A DNA stretch of 62,852 nt from an uncultured Stomatobaculum sp. (GTDB taxonomy: Bacteria; Bacillota; Clostridia; Lachnospirales; Lachnospiraceae), in assembly GCF_937924975.1 (NCBI RefSeq), contig NZ_CALEYG010000016.1, forward strand, positions 1 to 62,852. The letters run 5' to 3'. Of the stretch, positions 33,019 through 41,243 are shown piece after piece (position 1 is the first letter of the stretch; each line of letters begins with the position of its first letter). The notes below the pieces were generated by a model that ran no database searches, was not told the origin of the DNA, and was given only the letters and a program-made list of their open reading frames with translations. Both the position numbers and the translations under genes were made by a program.

Positions 33019-33387
33019 ATGGTAAGCAAAGAATCCAGAAAAGCTGTCCGCGAGAAGAAGCACTGGAGAATGCGCAGCCACCTGAGCGGCACTGCGCAGA
33101 GACCGCGCCTCTCCGTGTTCCGCAGCAACAGCCATATGTACGCGCAGATTATCGACGATACGGTCGGCCGTACCCTCGTCGCTGCTTCCACGCTGGAGAA
33201 GGAGGCGAAGAGCGCACTGGAGCACACGGATACCGTGGAAGCTGCTGCATATGTCGGCAAGCTCATCGCAGAGCGCGCGAAGGAGCAGGGCATCAGCGCC
33301 GTCGTGTTTGACAGAGGTGGATTCCTCTATACGGGTAAGATCCAGGCGCTCGCAGACGCTGCACGCGAAGCCGGCTTACAATTCTAA
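33019..33387 (+). CDS. rplR: 50S ribosomal protein L18
   Basis: 122 residues. LSGTAQRPRLSVFRSNSHMY and the C-terminal VVFDRGGFLYTGKIQALADA blocks define uL18, which binds 5S rRNA with L5. TTAGGAGGG precedes the ATG. The gene lies 16 bases after rplF. Confidence 0.97.
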   Translation: MVSKESRKAVREKKHWRMRSHLSGTAQRPRLSVFRSNSHMYAQIIDDTVGRTLVAASTLEKEAKSALEHTDTVEAAAYVGKLIAERAKEQGISAVVFDRGGFLYTGKIQALADAAREAGLQF

Positions 33388-33405
33388 GAGGGGGAACAGA
33401 AGACA

Positions 33406-33921
33406 ATGGCAATGAATCGCGATAGAAACGATCAGAAGAATTCTGAGTACAACGACAAGGTCGTCGCCATCAAGCGCGTCAGCAAGACCGTCAAGGGCGG
33501 CCGCACGATGCGTTTCTCCGCTCTCGTGGTTGTAGGAGACGGCAAGGGCAAGGTCGGTGTCGGACTCGGCAAGGCAGGTGAGGTTCCGGAGGCTATTCGC
33601 AAGGGCAAAGAGGCGGCAATGAAGAACATTGTCACGGTTGCAATTGACGAGAACAAGAGCATCCCGCACGACTTCACGGGTGAGTACGGCAGCGCCGTGG
33701 TGCTGATGAAGCGCGCACCGGAAGGTACCGGTATCATCGCAGGCGGCCCGGCTCGTGCGGTTGTGGAGCTTGCAGGCATCCAGAACATCCGTACCAAGTC
33801 GCTCGGCTCGAACAACAAGACCAATGTTGTGCTCGCGACGCTGGAAGGACTCAAGGCAATCCGCTCTCCGGAGGAGATTGCAAAGAGACGCGGCAAGTCC
33901 GTGGAAGACATTCTCGGCTGA
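33406..33921 (+). CDS. rpsE: 30S ribosomal protein S5
   Basis: 171 residues. The double-stranded RNA-binding-like N-domain contains KTVKGGRTMRFSALVVVGD and GKVGVGLGKAGEVPEAIRKG, and the C-domain has APEGTGIIAGGPARAVVELAG. S5 affects decoding fidelity and spectinomycin sensitivity in other bacteria. It is followed 16 bases later by rpmD. Confidence 0.97.
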   Translation: MAMNRDRNDQKNSEYNDKVVAIKRVSKTVKGGRTMRFSALVVVGDGKGKVGVGLGKAGEVPEAIRKGKEAAMKNIVTVAIDENKSIPHDFTGEYGSAVVLMKRAPEGTGIIAGGPARAVVELAGIQNIRTKSLGSNNKTNVVLATLEGLKAIRSPEEIAKRRGKSVEDILG

Positions 33922-33937
33922 AAAGGAGGACAGGAAC

Positions 33938-34126
33938 ATGGCGAAACAGCTTAAGATTACTCTTGTCAAGTCCCCGATCGGCGCAATTCCGAAGCAGAGA
34001 GCGACTGTAGCAGCGCTGGGACTCAAGAAAATGCATAAGACCGTCGTCATGCCGGACAACGCAGCGATGCGCGGCATGGTTTGGCGTGTGAGACACCTTG
34101 TGCGTGTCGAAGAAGTAGAAGAATAA
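33938..34126 (+). CDS. rpmD: 50S ribosomal protein L30
   Basis: 62 residues from the ATG at 33938, which has AAAAGGAGGA upstream. KQLKITLVKSPIGAIPKQRA and the closing RGMVWRVRHLVRVEEV match bacterial uL30. A longer in-frame extension back to 33755 lies inside rpsE and is not used. Confidence 0.96.
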   Translation: MAKQLKITLVKSPIGAIPKQRATVAALGLKKMHKTVVMPDNAAMRGMVWRVRHLVRVEEVEE

Positions 34127-34143
34127 GGATAGGAGGTTCAGTC

Positions 34144-34584
34144 ATGGATTTATCGAATTTGAGACCGGCTGAGGGCGCTGTCCACTCTGACAACTTCAGA
34201 CGCGGCCGCGGTCACGGATCCGGCAACGGAAAGACTGCCGGTAAGGGACACAAGGGTCAGAAGGCGCGTTCCGGCGCTCCGAGACCGGGTTTCGAAGGCG
34301 GCCAGATGCCGCTGTACAGACGCCTTCCGAAGAGAGGCTTCAAGAACCGCAACACGAAGGATATCGTGGCGGTCAATGTCGAGAGACTTGAGAAGTTCGA
34401 GAACGGAAGTGAAGTGACGGCTGAGTCGCTGATTGCACTCGGCATCATTTCTCACGCACGCGACGGCGTGAAGATCCTTGGCAACGGCGAGCTCACGAAG
34501 AAGCTGACCGTCAAGGTCAACGCAGTCAGCGAGGGCGCAAAGGCAAAGATTGAGGCTGTGGGCGGTACCTGCGAGGTGCTGTAA
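34144..34584 (+). CDS. rplO: 50S ribosomal protein L15
   Basis: 146 residues from the ATG at 34144 with ATAGGAGG upstream. The Gly/Arg-rich N-terminal extension (GRGHGSGNGKTAGKGHKGQK) and the GFEGGQMPLYRRLPKRGF block are standard uL15. It is a late-assembly protein of the large subunit. The secY start codon follows the stop by two bases, so the two are coupled. Confidence 0.97.
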   Translation: MDLSNLRPAEGAVHSDNFRRGRGHGSGNGKTAGKGHKGQKARSGAPRPGFEGGQMPLYRRLPKRGFKNRNTKDIVAVNVERLEKFENGSEVTAESLIALGIISHARDGVKILGNGELTKKLTVKVNAVSEGAKAKIEAVGGTCEVL

Positions 34585-34586
34585 AC

Positions 34587-35918
34587 ATGCTGAAGAGTCT
34601 CCAAAAGGCATTAAAAGTCAAGGAGGTTCGAGATCGTCTTCTTTTCACCCTGCTGATGCTGATTGTGATCCGCTTTGGAAGCAATCTTCCCATTCCGGGC
34701 GTGAATACGGATTATCTGAAGAACTTCTTTGAACAGCAGCGTCAGGGCGCCGGCAACGCATTCAATTTCTTCAATGCGATCACCGGCGGCTCGTTTGAGC
34801 AGATGAGTGTGCTGGCGCTCAGCATCACGCCTTACATCACCTCTTCCATTATCATGGAACTGATGACAATTGCCATCCCGCAGCTCGAAGAGCTGCAGCG
34901 GGAGGGCGAGGACGGCAGAAAGAAAATGCTGAGCTATACGCGTTACCTGACGGTTGCGCTCGCACTCATTCAGTCGATTGCCATGGCGGTCGGTTTCGGC
35001 AGCCAGGGTCTTCTGACCCACTTCACCCTGAAGAGTGTCTTCGTCACGATTGCGGCGATGACCGCGGGCTCCGCCTTCCTGATGTGGATCGGCGAGAGAA
35101 TCACGGAGAAGGGTGTCGGCAACGGCATTTCGATTGTGCTTTTGATTAACATTCTGTCCTCGATTCCGAACGACTTCGCAACGCTCTGGGAGCGCTTCAT
35201 TATGAACGCGAAGTCGCCGGCGACGGCAGTGGTTGTGGGCCTGATTATTGTGGCCTTCATCCTGCTCATGACTGTCTTTGTCGTGCTGCTCTGCGACGCG
35301 GAGCGCCACATTCCGGTGCAGTACACGGCGAAGATGCAGGGCAGAAGAATGATGAGCAACGGACAGTCCTCGGAGATTCCGTTGAAGGTCAACACCGCAG
35401 GCGTGATCCCGGTTATCTTCGCCAGCTCGATTATGTCGATGCCGGTTGTTATCGCGCAGTTCTTCAATGTGGACTATGCGAGCATTCCGGGTAAGATCAT
35501 CATGGTTCTGAACTCGTCGAACTGGTTAAAGCCCGAGCGTCCGGCTTACTCGGTCGGTCTGGTGCTTTACATTGTGCTCATCATCCTGTTCGCGTATTTC
35601 TACACCTCCATCACGTTCAACCCGCTGGAGGTCGCGAACAACATGAAGAAGTCCGGCGGTTTCATCCCGGGTATCCGTCCGGGGCGTCCGACCAGTGACT
35701 ATCTGAGTGAAGTTTTAAAGTATGTCATCTTTCTCGGTGCGACGGGACTCACGATTGTTGCCGTGATTCCGATTTTCATCTCGGGCGTATTCAACATCGG
35801 CTCGCTCACGTTCACCGGAAACTCTCTGATCATTATTGTCGGCGTAATTCTCGAGACGCTGAAGTCGATTGAGTCGATCACTCTGGTGAAAAACTACAGA
35901 GGCTTCCTCGGAAATTAA
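34587..35918 (+). CDS. secY: Preprotein translocase subunit SecY
   Basis: 443 residues with ten predicted membrane helices. The plug and first helices (RFGSNLPIPGVNT, SVLALSITPYITSSIIMEL), the cytoplasmic loop GERITEKGVGNGIS and the RPGRPTSDYL stretch identify SecY. It forms the protein-conducting channel with SecE and SecG and serves the many exported proteins in this window. The start overlaps rplO's ribosome environment, with the site inside the rplO end. Confidence 0.97.
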   Translation: MLKSLQKALKVKEVRDRLLFTLLMLIVIRFGSNLPIPGVNTDYLKNFFEQQRQGAGNAFNFFNAITGGSFEQMSVLALSITPYITSSIIMELMTIAIPQLEELQREGEDGRKKMLSYTRYLTVALALIQSIAMAVGFGSQGLLTHFTLKSVFVTIAAMTAGSAFLMWIGERITEKGVGNGISIVLLINILSSIPNDFATLWERFIMNAKSPATAVVVGLIIVAFILLMTVFVVLLCDAERHIPVQYTAKMQGRRMMSNGQSSEIPLKVNTAGVIPVIFASSIMSMPVVIAQFFNVDYASIPGKIIMVLNSSNWLKPERPAYSVGLVLYIVLIILFAYFYTSITFNPLEVANNMKKSGGFIPGIRPGRPTSDYLSEVLKYVIFLGATGLTIVAVIPIFISGVFNIGSLTFTGNSLIIIVGVILETLKSIESITLVKNYRGFLGN

Positions 35919-35999
35919 CGCAGAGCGCGGCGTCCGGCGGGCAAGTTTGTCCGCCGGATGCTCTACATTGCGATGGGCACGCTAGCAAAGGAGAAGGCA

Positions 36000-36638
36000 G
36001 TGAAGATTGTCATGCTCGGCGCTCCTGGCGCCGGAAAAGGGACACAGGCAAAACGAATTGCGGATTACTATCGGATTCCTCATATCTCGACCGGAGATAT
36101 CTTCCGCGCGAACATCAAAGCGGGCACGCCGCTCGGCCTTGAGGCCAAGCGCTACATGGACGCAGGCGGTCTTGTGCCGGATGGGGTGACCATCGGAATG
36201 CTGAAAGACCGCATTCACGAGGCGGACTGCAGCGAGGGCTATGTGCTGGACGGTTTCCCGCGGACCATACCGCAGGCGGAGGCGCTGACCGAGGCACTTG
36301 CGGCGGAGGGCACGAAGATCGACGAAGCGGTCGATATCGAAGTGCCGGATGAGGCCATCATCGACCGCATGGAGGGACGGCGCAGCTGTCCGAACTGCGG
36401 CGAGAGCTATCATGTCCGCTATCGCGCACCGAAGACGGAGAACATCTGCGATGTCTGCGGCCATGCGCTCGTGCAGCGCGCGGACGACAAGCCGGAGACA
36501 GTGGCGGCGCGTCTTAAGGTCTACCATGAGCAGACCAAGCCTCTGATTGAGTACTACAGAGGACAGGGGGTGCTTCGGGAAGTGGACGGCACGCAGGAGA
36601 TGGGAGAAGTGTTCGAGGCAATCAAAGCGCTGCTCTGA
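36000..36638 (+). CDS. adk: Adenylate kinase
   Basis: 212 residues from the GTG at 36000, preceded by AAAGGAGAAG; this gives MKIVMLGAPGAGKGTQ with the Walker A loop at 7-15. DGFPRTIPQAE is the NMP-binding motif. The lid carries a zinc site with CPNCG and CDVCG pairs, as in Gram-positive enzymes. It interconverts AMP, ADP and ATP. It is in its usual place after secY. Confidence 0.96.
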   Translation: MKIVMLGAPGAGKGTQAKRIADYYRIPHISTGDIFRANIKAGTPLGLEAKRYMDAGGLVPDGVTIGMLKDRIHEADCSEGYVLDGFPRTIPQAEALTEALAAEGTKIDEAVDIEVPDEAIIDRMEGRRSCPNCGESYHVRYRAPKTENICDVCGHALVQRADDKPETVAARLKVYHEQTKPLIEYYRGQGVLREVDGTQEMGEVFEAIKALL

Positions 36639-36664
36639 CGGGCCCCGGAGATTGGAGTTAAGAA

Positions 36665-37441
36665 ATGGCAGTGACGGTAAAATCGGAACATGAGATTCAG
36701 TTGATGCGGGAGGCGGGTGAAATTCTCGCCAAGGTGCATGAGGAGCTCCATGCGGCGCTGAAGCCGGGCATGACGACCCTTGAGATCGACAAACTCTGCG
36801 AGAAGCTGATTCGGGGCTATGACTGCATTCCCTCGTTTCTCGGCTATGAGGGCTATCCCGCGAGTGTCTGCGTCTCCGTGAACGATGAAGTTGTCCACGG
36901 CATTCCCTCGAAGAAGCGCGTGATCCGCGAGGGCGATATTGTCTCGCTCGACACCGGTGTCATCTGGAAGGGCTGGCAGAGCGATGCGGCCAGAACCTGG
37001 GGCATCGGCGAAATCTCGAAAGAGGCGCAGGATCTGATTGATGTGACGCGGGAATCTTTCTTTGCGGGACTCCGCTTTGCAAAGGCGGGCAATCACTTAA
37101 ACGATATCTGCGGTGCAATCGGCGACTACGCCGAGTCGCGCGGCTACGGAGTCGTGAGAGACCTCGTGGGCCACGGCATCGGCACCGAGATGCATGAGGA
37201 TCCGGAAGTTCCGAATTTCCGCATGAACCGCAAGGGTATCCGCCTGCAGGCGGGCATGACCCTGGCCCTGGAGCCGATGATCACCATCGGAACCTACGAA
37301 GTGGATTGGGGCGATGACGGCTGGACCGTGACCACGGCCGACGGCAGTCTCGCAGCCCACTACGAGAACACAATTCTGATTACGGACGGCGAACCGGAGA
37401 TTTTATCGCTCGGCAAGAACGATCCGGACAGAGTGCATTAA
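36665..37441 (+). CDS. map: Methionine aminopeptidase type I
   Basis: 258 residues. The metal ligands are found in the order SLDTGVIW, GHGIGTEMHEDPEVPNF and ALEPMITIG, and the final catalytic glutamate in HYENTILITDGEPEIL. It removes the initiator methionine from nascent proteins. TTGGAGTT precedes the ATG. It is followed directly by infA; the small KOW-domain gene often seen between them in clostridia is absent here. Confidence 0.96.
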   Translation: MAVTVKSEHEIQLMREAGEILAKVHEELHAALKPGMTTLEIDKLCEKLIRGYDCIPSFLGYEGYPASVCVSVNDEVVHGIPSKKRVIREGDIVSLDTGVIWKGWQSDAARTWGIGEISKEAQDLIDVTRESFFAGLRFAKAGNHLNDICGAIGDYAESRGYGVVRDLVGHGIGTEMHEDPEVPNFRMNRKGIRLQAGMTLALEPMITIGTYEVDWGDDGWTVTTADGSLAAHYENTILITDGEPEILSLGKNDPDRVH

Positions 37442-37458
37442 ACCGAAAGGACAGTAGG

Positions 37459-37677
37459 ATGTCAAAGACCGACGTAATCCAGCTGGAAGGCAAGGTCATT
37501 GAGAAGCTGCCGAATGCGATGTTTCAGGTAGAACTGGAAAATGGTCACCAGGTGCTCGCACACATTTCAGGCAAGCTCAGAATGAATTATATCCGCATAC
37601 TCCCGGGCGACCGGGTGACGGTGGAATTATCCCCCTATGACCTCAACAAGGCCAGAATCACTTGGAGAAATAAATAA
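37459..37677 (+). CDS. infA: Translation initiation factor IF-1
   Basis: 72 residues, the standard length. MSKTDVIQLEGKVIEKLPNA and the S1-like OB-fold core GHQVLAHISGKLRMNYIRIL are canonical. IF-1 occupies the A site during initiation. GAAAGGACA precedes the ATG at 37459. An internal promoter and then rpmJ follow. Confidence 0.98.
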   Translation: MSKTDVIQLEGKVIEKLPNAMFQVELENGHQVLAHISGKLRMNYIRILPGDRVTVELSPYDLNKARITWRNK

Positions 37678-37699
37678 TCTGCGGAAGTGCGCAATGGGC

Positions 37700-37728
37700 T
37701 TGTAAAGCAGACTCAAAACTGCTATACT
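37700..37728 (+). promoter_or_regulatory. Internal promoter ahead of rpmJ and the alpha operon
   Basis: TTGTAA (37700-37705) and TATACT (37723-37728) with a 17-base spacer that itself contains a GCAG/CTGC inverted repeat. It would add transcription of rpmJ-rpsM-rpsK-rpsD-rpoA-rplQ. Confidence 0.6.
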
Positions 37729-37769
37729 ACTATGGCGACTTTGTTGGCAGATGAAAGGAGTATCACACA

Positions 37770-37883
37770 ATGAAAGTCAGATCTTCAGTCAAGCCGATGT
37801 GCGAGAAGTGCAAAGTCATCAAGCGCAAGGGCTCCGTCAGAATCATCTGCGAGAACCCGAAGCACAAGCAGAGACAAGGCTAA
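37770..37883 (+). CDS. rpmJ: 50S ribosomal protein L36
   Basis: 37 residues, the invariant short length, with zinc ligands Cys11, Cys14, Cys27 and His32 (MKVRSSVKPMCEKC at the start, NPKHKQRQG at the end). GAAAGGAGT stands upstream of the ATG at 37770. It is the zinc-containing form. The gene lies in the usual infA-rpmJ-rpsM order. Confidence 0.97.
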   Translation: MKVRSSVKPMCEKCKVIKRKGSVRIICENPKHKQRQG

Positions 37884-37919
37884 GACGCAGCAAAAATAAT
37901 ACAGGAGGAAGACAGCACA

Positions 37920-38288
37920 ATGGCTCGTATTTCAGGCGTTGATTTACCGAGAGAGAAGCGTGTTGAAATCGGACTCACCTATATCTATGGTATCGGTGTG
38001 ACGAGTTCCAACAGAATTCTGTCCCAGGCCGGCGTGGATCCGAACACGAGAGTCAAGGATCTCACCGATGACGAAGTCAAGAAGATTGCCGAAGTGATCG
38101 CTGAAACTCAGGTTGTTGAAGGTGATCTGAGAAGACAGATCGCTATGGACATCAAGAGACTCACCGAAATCGGCTGCTATCGCGGAATTCGCCATCGTAA
38201 GGGCTTGCCCGTTCGCGGTCAGAAGACCAAGACGAATGCAAGAACCTGCAAAGGCCCGAGAAAGACCGTTGCTAATAAGAAGAAGTAA
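37920..38288 (+). CDS. rpsM: 30S ribosomal protein S13
   Basis: 122 residues starting MARISGVDLPREKRVEIGLT. GCYRGIRHRKGLPVRGQKTK and the basic C-terminal tail NARTCKGPRKTVANKKK are uS13. It contacts the P-site tRNA and the large subunit. ACAGGAGGA precedes the ATG. Confidence 0.98.
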   Translation: MARISGVDLPREKRVEIGLTYIYGIGVTSSNRILSQAGVDPNTRVKDLTDDEVKKIAEVIAETQVVEGDLRRQIAMDIKRLTEIGCYRGIRHRKGLPVRGQKTKTNARTCKGPRKTVANKKK

Positions 38289-38376
38289 TTTTAGTAACCG
38301 CAGAATTGAATCACGTTGCATGTTTTAACGACAGGAGCGAACTTGGTTCAAGTAAACGAGAAAGTAGGTTAGTTTA

Positions 38377-38784
38377 ATGGCAAAGCAGCAGATGTCAAGC
38401 GCGAAGAAGGCGTCCGCCAAGAAGCGCGTTAAGAAAAACGTTGAACGCGGCCAGGCACACATTCAGTCTTCGTTTAACAACACGATTGTTACGTTGACCG
38501 ACTTACAGGGCAATGCGCTGTCCTGGGCAAGTGCCGGTGGCCTTGGATTCAGAGGTTCAAAGAAATCTACTCCGTATGCAGCTTCCGTGGCTGCAGAGAC
38601 TGCCGCAAAAGCAGCTATCATCCATGGTTTAAAGTCTGTCGACGTGATGGTGAAGGGTCCGGGTTCCGGGCGTGAAGCCGCAATCCGCGCGCTCTCGGCG
38701 TGTGGCATTGAGGTGACCAGCATTAAGGACGTGACCCCGGTTCCGCACAACGGATGCCGTCCGCCGAAGCGCAGAAGAGTATAA
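38377..38784 (+). CDS. rpsK: 30S ribosomal protein S11
   Basis: 135 residues. The basic N-terminal tail (SSAKKASAKKRVKKNVERGQ) leads to AHIQSSFNNTIVTLTD and GFRGSKKSTPYAA, and the C-terminus ends CRPPKRRRV. S11 forms the platform of the 30S subunit. No strong ribosome site stands at the usual distance (AGTAGGTTAG is the best), which may make its start weaker than its neighbours. Confidence 0.97.
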   Translation: MAKQQMSSAKKASAKKRVKKNVERGQAHIQSSFNNTIVTLTDLQGNALSWASAGGLGFRGSKKSTPYAASVAAETAAKAAIIHGLKSVDVMVKGPGSGREAAIRALSACGIEVTSIKDVTPVPHNGCRPPKRRRV

Positions 38785-38799
38785 TCAGGAGGTAGAAAA

Positions 38800-39393
38800 G
38801 TGGCAGTTAACAGAGTTCCTGTTCTTAAAAGATGCAGATCTCTCGGCCTGGAGCCTGGATTCCTCGGCATCGATAAAAGATCCAACAGAGAATTGAGAAG
38901 AGCAAATCGCAAGATGAGCGAGTACGGCTCTCAGCTTCGCGAGAAGCAGAAGGCAAAGTTCATCTACGGTGTGCTGGAGAAGCCGTTCCGCAACTATTTC
39001 GAGAAGGCGTCCCGTATGAAGGGACAGGTCGGTGAGAACCTGATGGTTCTTCTCGAGAGCAGACTGGACAATGTGATCTTCCGCCTCGGCTGGGCAAGAA
39101 CCAGAAGAGAGGCTCGTCAGATTGTCGGTCACAGACACGTTCTTGTGAACGGCAAGATTGTGAACATCCCCTCCTACCTGATCAAGGCCGGCGACACGGT
39201 TGAGATTAAGGAGAAGGCGAAGTCTTCGGAGCGCTACAAGGAGATTATCGAGATGACTTCCGGTCGCATTGTGCCGACCTGGCTTGAGTCCGATAAGGAG
39301 AATCTGAAGGGCGCAGTCAAGGCACTGCCGTCCCGCGAGGAAATCGACGTTCCGGTCGATGAACTGCAGATCGTTGAGTTGTACTCCAAGTAA
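38800..39393 (+). CDS. rpsD: 30S ribosomal protein S4 (zinc-free form)
   Basis: 197 residues from a GTG start with CAGGAGGTAG upstream. The N-terminus (VLKRCRSLGLEPGF) lacks the four-cysteine zinc knuckle of the classic form, so this is the C-minus type. The S4 RNA-binding domain (RTRREARQIVGHRHVLVNGK) follows. In other bacteria S4 regulates the alpha operon, which is of interest given the hairpin just after this gene. Confidence 0.97.
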   Translation: MAVNRVPVLKRCRSLGLEPGFLGIDKRSNRELRRANRKMSEYGSQLREKQKAKFIYGVLEKPFRNYFEKASRMKGQVGENLMVLLESRLDNVIFRLGWARTRREARQIVGHRHVLVNGKIVNIPSYLIKAGDTVEIKEKAKSSERYKEIIEMTSGRIVPTWLESDKENLKGAVKALPSREEIDVPVDELQIVELYSK

Positions 39394-39405
39394 TATGTCT
39401 ACCGC

Positions 39406-39434
39406 TAGGGAGTCTCTTTCCGAGAGACTCCCTA
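39406..39434 (+). promoter_or_regulatory. Strong hairpin between rpsD and rpoA without a T-run
   Basis: A 12-bp perfect stem, TAGGGAGTCTCT with AGAGACTCCCTA, and a five-base loop. No U-tract follows, so it is probably an mRNA stability/processing site or a binding site rather than a terminator. Confidence 0.55.
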
Positions 39435-39492
39435 AGTGGGACTTTCCGGAGTGTTTCCATGCGTGGCCAAAGATTTAAAGGGGGTATCATTC

Positions 39493-40479
39493 TTGTTCGA
39501 ATTTCAGAAACCAAATATCGAGATTGCTGAGATCTCCGAAGACAAAACGTTTGGCCGTTTCATCTGTGAACCGCTGGAGAGAGGTTATGGTCTGACCCTG
39601 GGCAATTCCCTGCGCCGCATCATGCTCTCGTCCCTGCCGGGTACGGCGGTGAGCCAGGTGAAGATTGCCGGTGTGCTCCATGAGTTCTCGTCCATCCCCC
39701 AGGTCAAGGAAGATGTGACGGAAATCATCATGAACATCAAGAGCCTTGCAATCAAGAATCATTCTTCCTCGAAAGAGCCGAAGACCGCCTACATTGATTT
39801 TGAGGGCGAGGGCGTGGTCACTGCAGCAGACATTCAGTGCGATGCGGACATTGAGATTCTGAACAAGAATCAGGTCATCGCGACCATTTCCGGCGGCAGC
39901 ACGAAATTCTCGGCAGAACTCACGATTACAAGCGGACGCGGCTATGTCAGCGCGGAGAAGAATAAGGCGCAGGGCGACCTGCCGATCGGCGTGATTGCGG
40001 TGGATTCCATCTACACGCCGGTGGAGCGCGTCAACATGCGCGTCGAGAATACCCGTGTCGGTCAGATGACGGACTACGATAAGCTGACCCTTGACGTATT
40101 TACCAACGGAACGGCAGCGCCGGACGAGGCCGTGAGCCTCGCGGCCAAGGTGCTCTCGGAGCATCTGAGCCTTTTCGTGGATCTCTCGGAGAATGCACGC
40201 AGAGTCGAGGTCATGTCCGAGAAGAAGAGCGACGAGAAGGAGAAAGTGCTTGAGATGAACATCGACGAGCTCGAGCTCTCGGTGCGCTCTTACAACTGCC
40301 TGAAGCGCGCGGGCATCAACACGGTCGAAGAGCTGATCAGCAAGACGCCGGAAGATATGATGAAAGTGCGCAACCTCGGCAAGAAGTCCCTCGATGAAGT
40401 TCTGGAGAAGCTCGCGGATTTGAATCTGCAGCTGCGCCAGAGCGAGGAGACCGAAGAAGAGGAAGAAGAAGAGCAATAA
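39493..40479 (+). CDS. rpoA: RNA polymerase alpha subunit
   Basis: 328 residues from the TTG at 39493, which gives MFEFQKPNIEIAEI and has AAAGGGGG at a good distance; an upstream GTG at 39436 lies too close to the hairpin and lacks support. The N-domain has ERGYGLTLGNSLRRIMLSSL for dimerisation. The C-domain has the helix-hairpin-helix region LKRAGINTVEELISKTPEDM and RNLGKKSLDEV that contacts UP elements and activators. A Glu-rich tail ends the protein. Confidence 0.96.
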   Translation: MFEFQKPNIEIAEISEDKTFGRFICEPLERGYGLTLGNSLRRIMLSSLPGTAVSQVKIAGVLHEFSSIPQVKEDVTEIIMNIKSLAIKNHSSSKEPKTAYIDFEGEGVVTAADIQCDADIEILNKNQVIATISGGSTKFSAELTITSGRGYVSAEKNKAQGDLPIGVIAVDSIYTPVERVNMRVENTRVGQMTDYDKLTLDVFTNGTAAPDEAVSLAAKVLSEHLSLFVDLSENARRVEVMSEKKSDEKEKVLEMNIDELELSVRSYNCLKRAGINTVEELISKTPEDMMKVRNLGKKSLDEVLEKLADLNLQLRQSEETEEEEEEEQ

Positions 40480-40578
40480 CAGGCTGCCCGGCAAGACAGC
40501 GGCAGCCCCTGAGTATGGTGCGATTCCGATGAGTCCCGATATGGCACGGATCGCGCTCCCAAACGGAGGAGAAAACCA

Positions 40579-41106
40579 ATGGCAAAGTACAGAAAGCTTG
40601 GACGCAAAACGGATGTGAGACTGGCTCTCCTGAGAAGTCAGGCGACGGCGCTCATCGCAAACGGCAAGATTGTGACGACCGAGGCGAGAGCGAAGGAAGT
40701 CAGAAAGATGGTCGAGCCCCTCATTGCGCTGGCAGTGAAGGAGAAGGACAACTTCGAGACCGTGAGCGTCACGGCTAAAGTGCCGCGCAAGGATGCAAAC
40801 GGCAAGCGCGTCAGAGAAGAGAAAGACGGCAAGAGAGTCGTTGTCTATGACACGGTTCAGAAGGAAATCAAGAAGGACAAGCCGTCCAGAATGAACGCGA
40901 GACGTCACATGCTCGCAAAGCTCTACGCAGTCGGCGAGTTCGATCCGAAGCACAAGAAGGCTGGCAAGAAGGTTGACCTTGTTGCGAAGCTCTTCGATGA
41001 GTACGGACCGAAGTATGAGAGCAGAAAGGGCGGTTACACCCGCATCGTGAAGATCGGCCTGAGAAAGGGCGATGCAGCGATGGAAGTGCTGCTCGAGCTG
41101 GTCTAA
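40579..41106 (+). CDS. rplQ: 50S ribosomal protein L17
   Basis: 175 residues starting MAKYRKLGRKTDVRLALLRS. The family core is interrupted after about residue 70 by a charged insertion (PRKDANGKRVREEKDGKRVV) not found in short L17 proteins; it is in frame. The core then resumes with SRMNARRHMLAKL, and the C-terminus GGYTRIVKIGLRKGDAAM is canonical. It is the last gene of the superoperon. Confidence 0.96.
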   Translation: MAKYRKLGRKTDVRLALLRSQATALIANGKIVTTEARAKEVRKMVEPLIALAVKEKDNFETVSVTAKVPRKDANGKRVREEKDGKRVVVYDTVQKEIKKDKPSRMNARRHMLAKLYAVGEFDPKHKKAGKKVDLVAKLFDEYGPKYESRKGGYTRIVKIGLRKGDAAMEVLLELV

Positions 41107-41128
41107 GCAGAATCCGAAGCATTTTTCA

Positions 41129-41167
41129 GATACCGGTTTTCCGCGGGGAAAACCGGTATCTTTTTTT
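41129..41167 (+). terminator. Terminator of the ribosomal superoperon
   Basis: GATACCGGTTTTCC pairs with GGAAAACCGGTATC around a short GCG-centred loop and is followed by seven T residues. Confidence 0.95.
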
Positions 41168-41180
41168 CTGCTTACATCTT

Positions 41181-41243
41181 CCTGGAACCGGTATGTTTGG
41201 AGGAAAAAGTCATGAAGCATACCATCTGCCCTTCTTGTGGTGG
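41181..41243 (+). repeat. Degenerate direct repeat, copy 1
   Basis: The shared core is GAACCGGTATGTTTGGAG, followed at the same spacing by GTCA..GAAGCA and then CTGCCC.TCTTG.GG.GG. Copy 2 starts about 137 bases downstream. Translated in one frame, both copies encode the motif CPSCGG. Confidence 0.6.

Noticed and set aside
37442..37769. Missing KOW-type ribosomal-like gene between map and infA taken as a deletion
   Set aside because: The gene is not universal, and map-infA spacing (17 bases) looks natural, so absence is not evidence of loss.
40750..40890. Charged insertion in L17 as a sign of gene fusion or frameshift
   Set aside because: It is in frame, and as I recall longer L17 proteins with a similar insertion occur in related clostridia.
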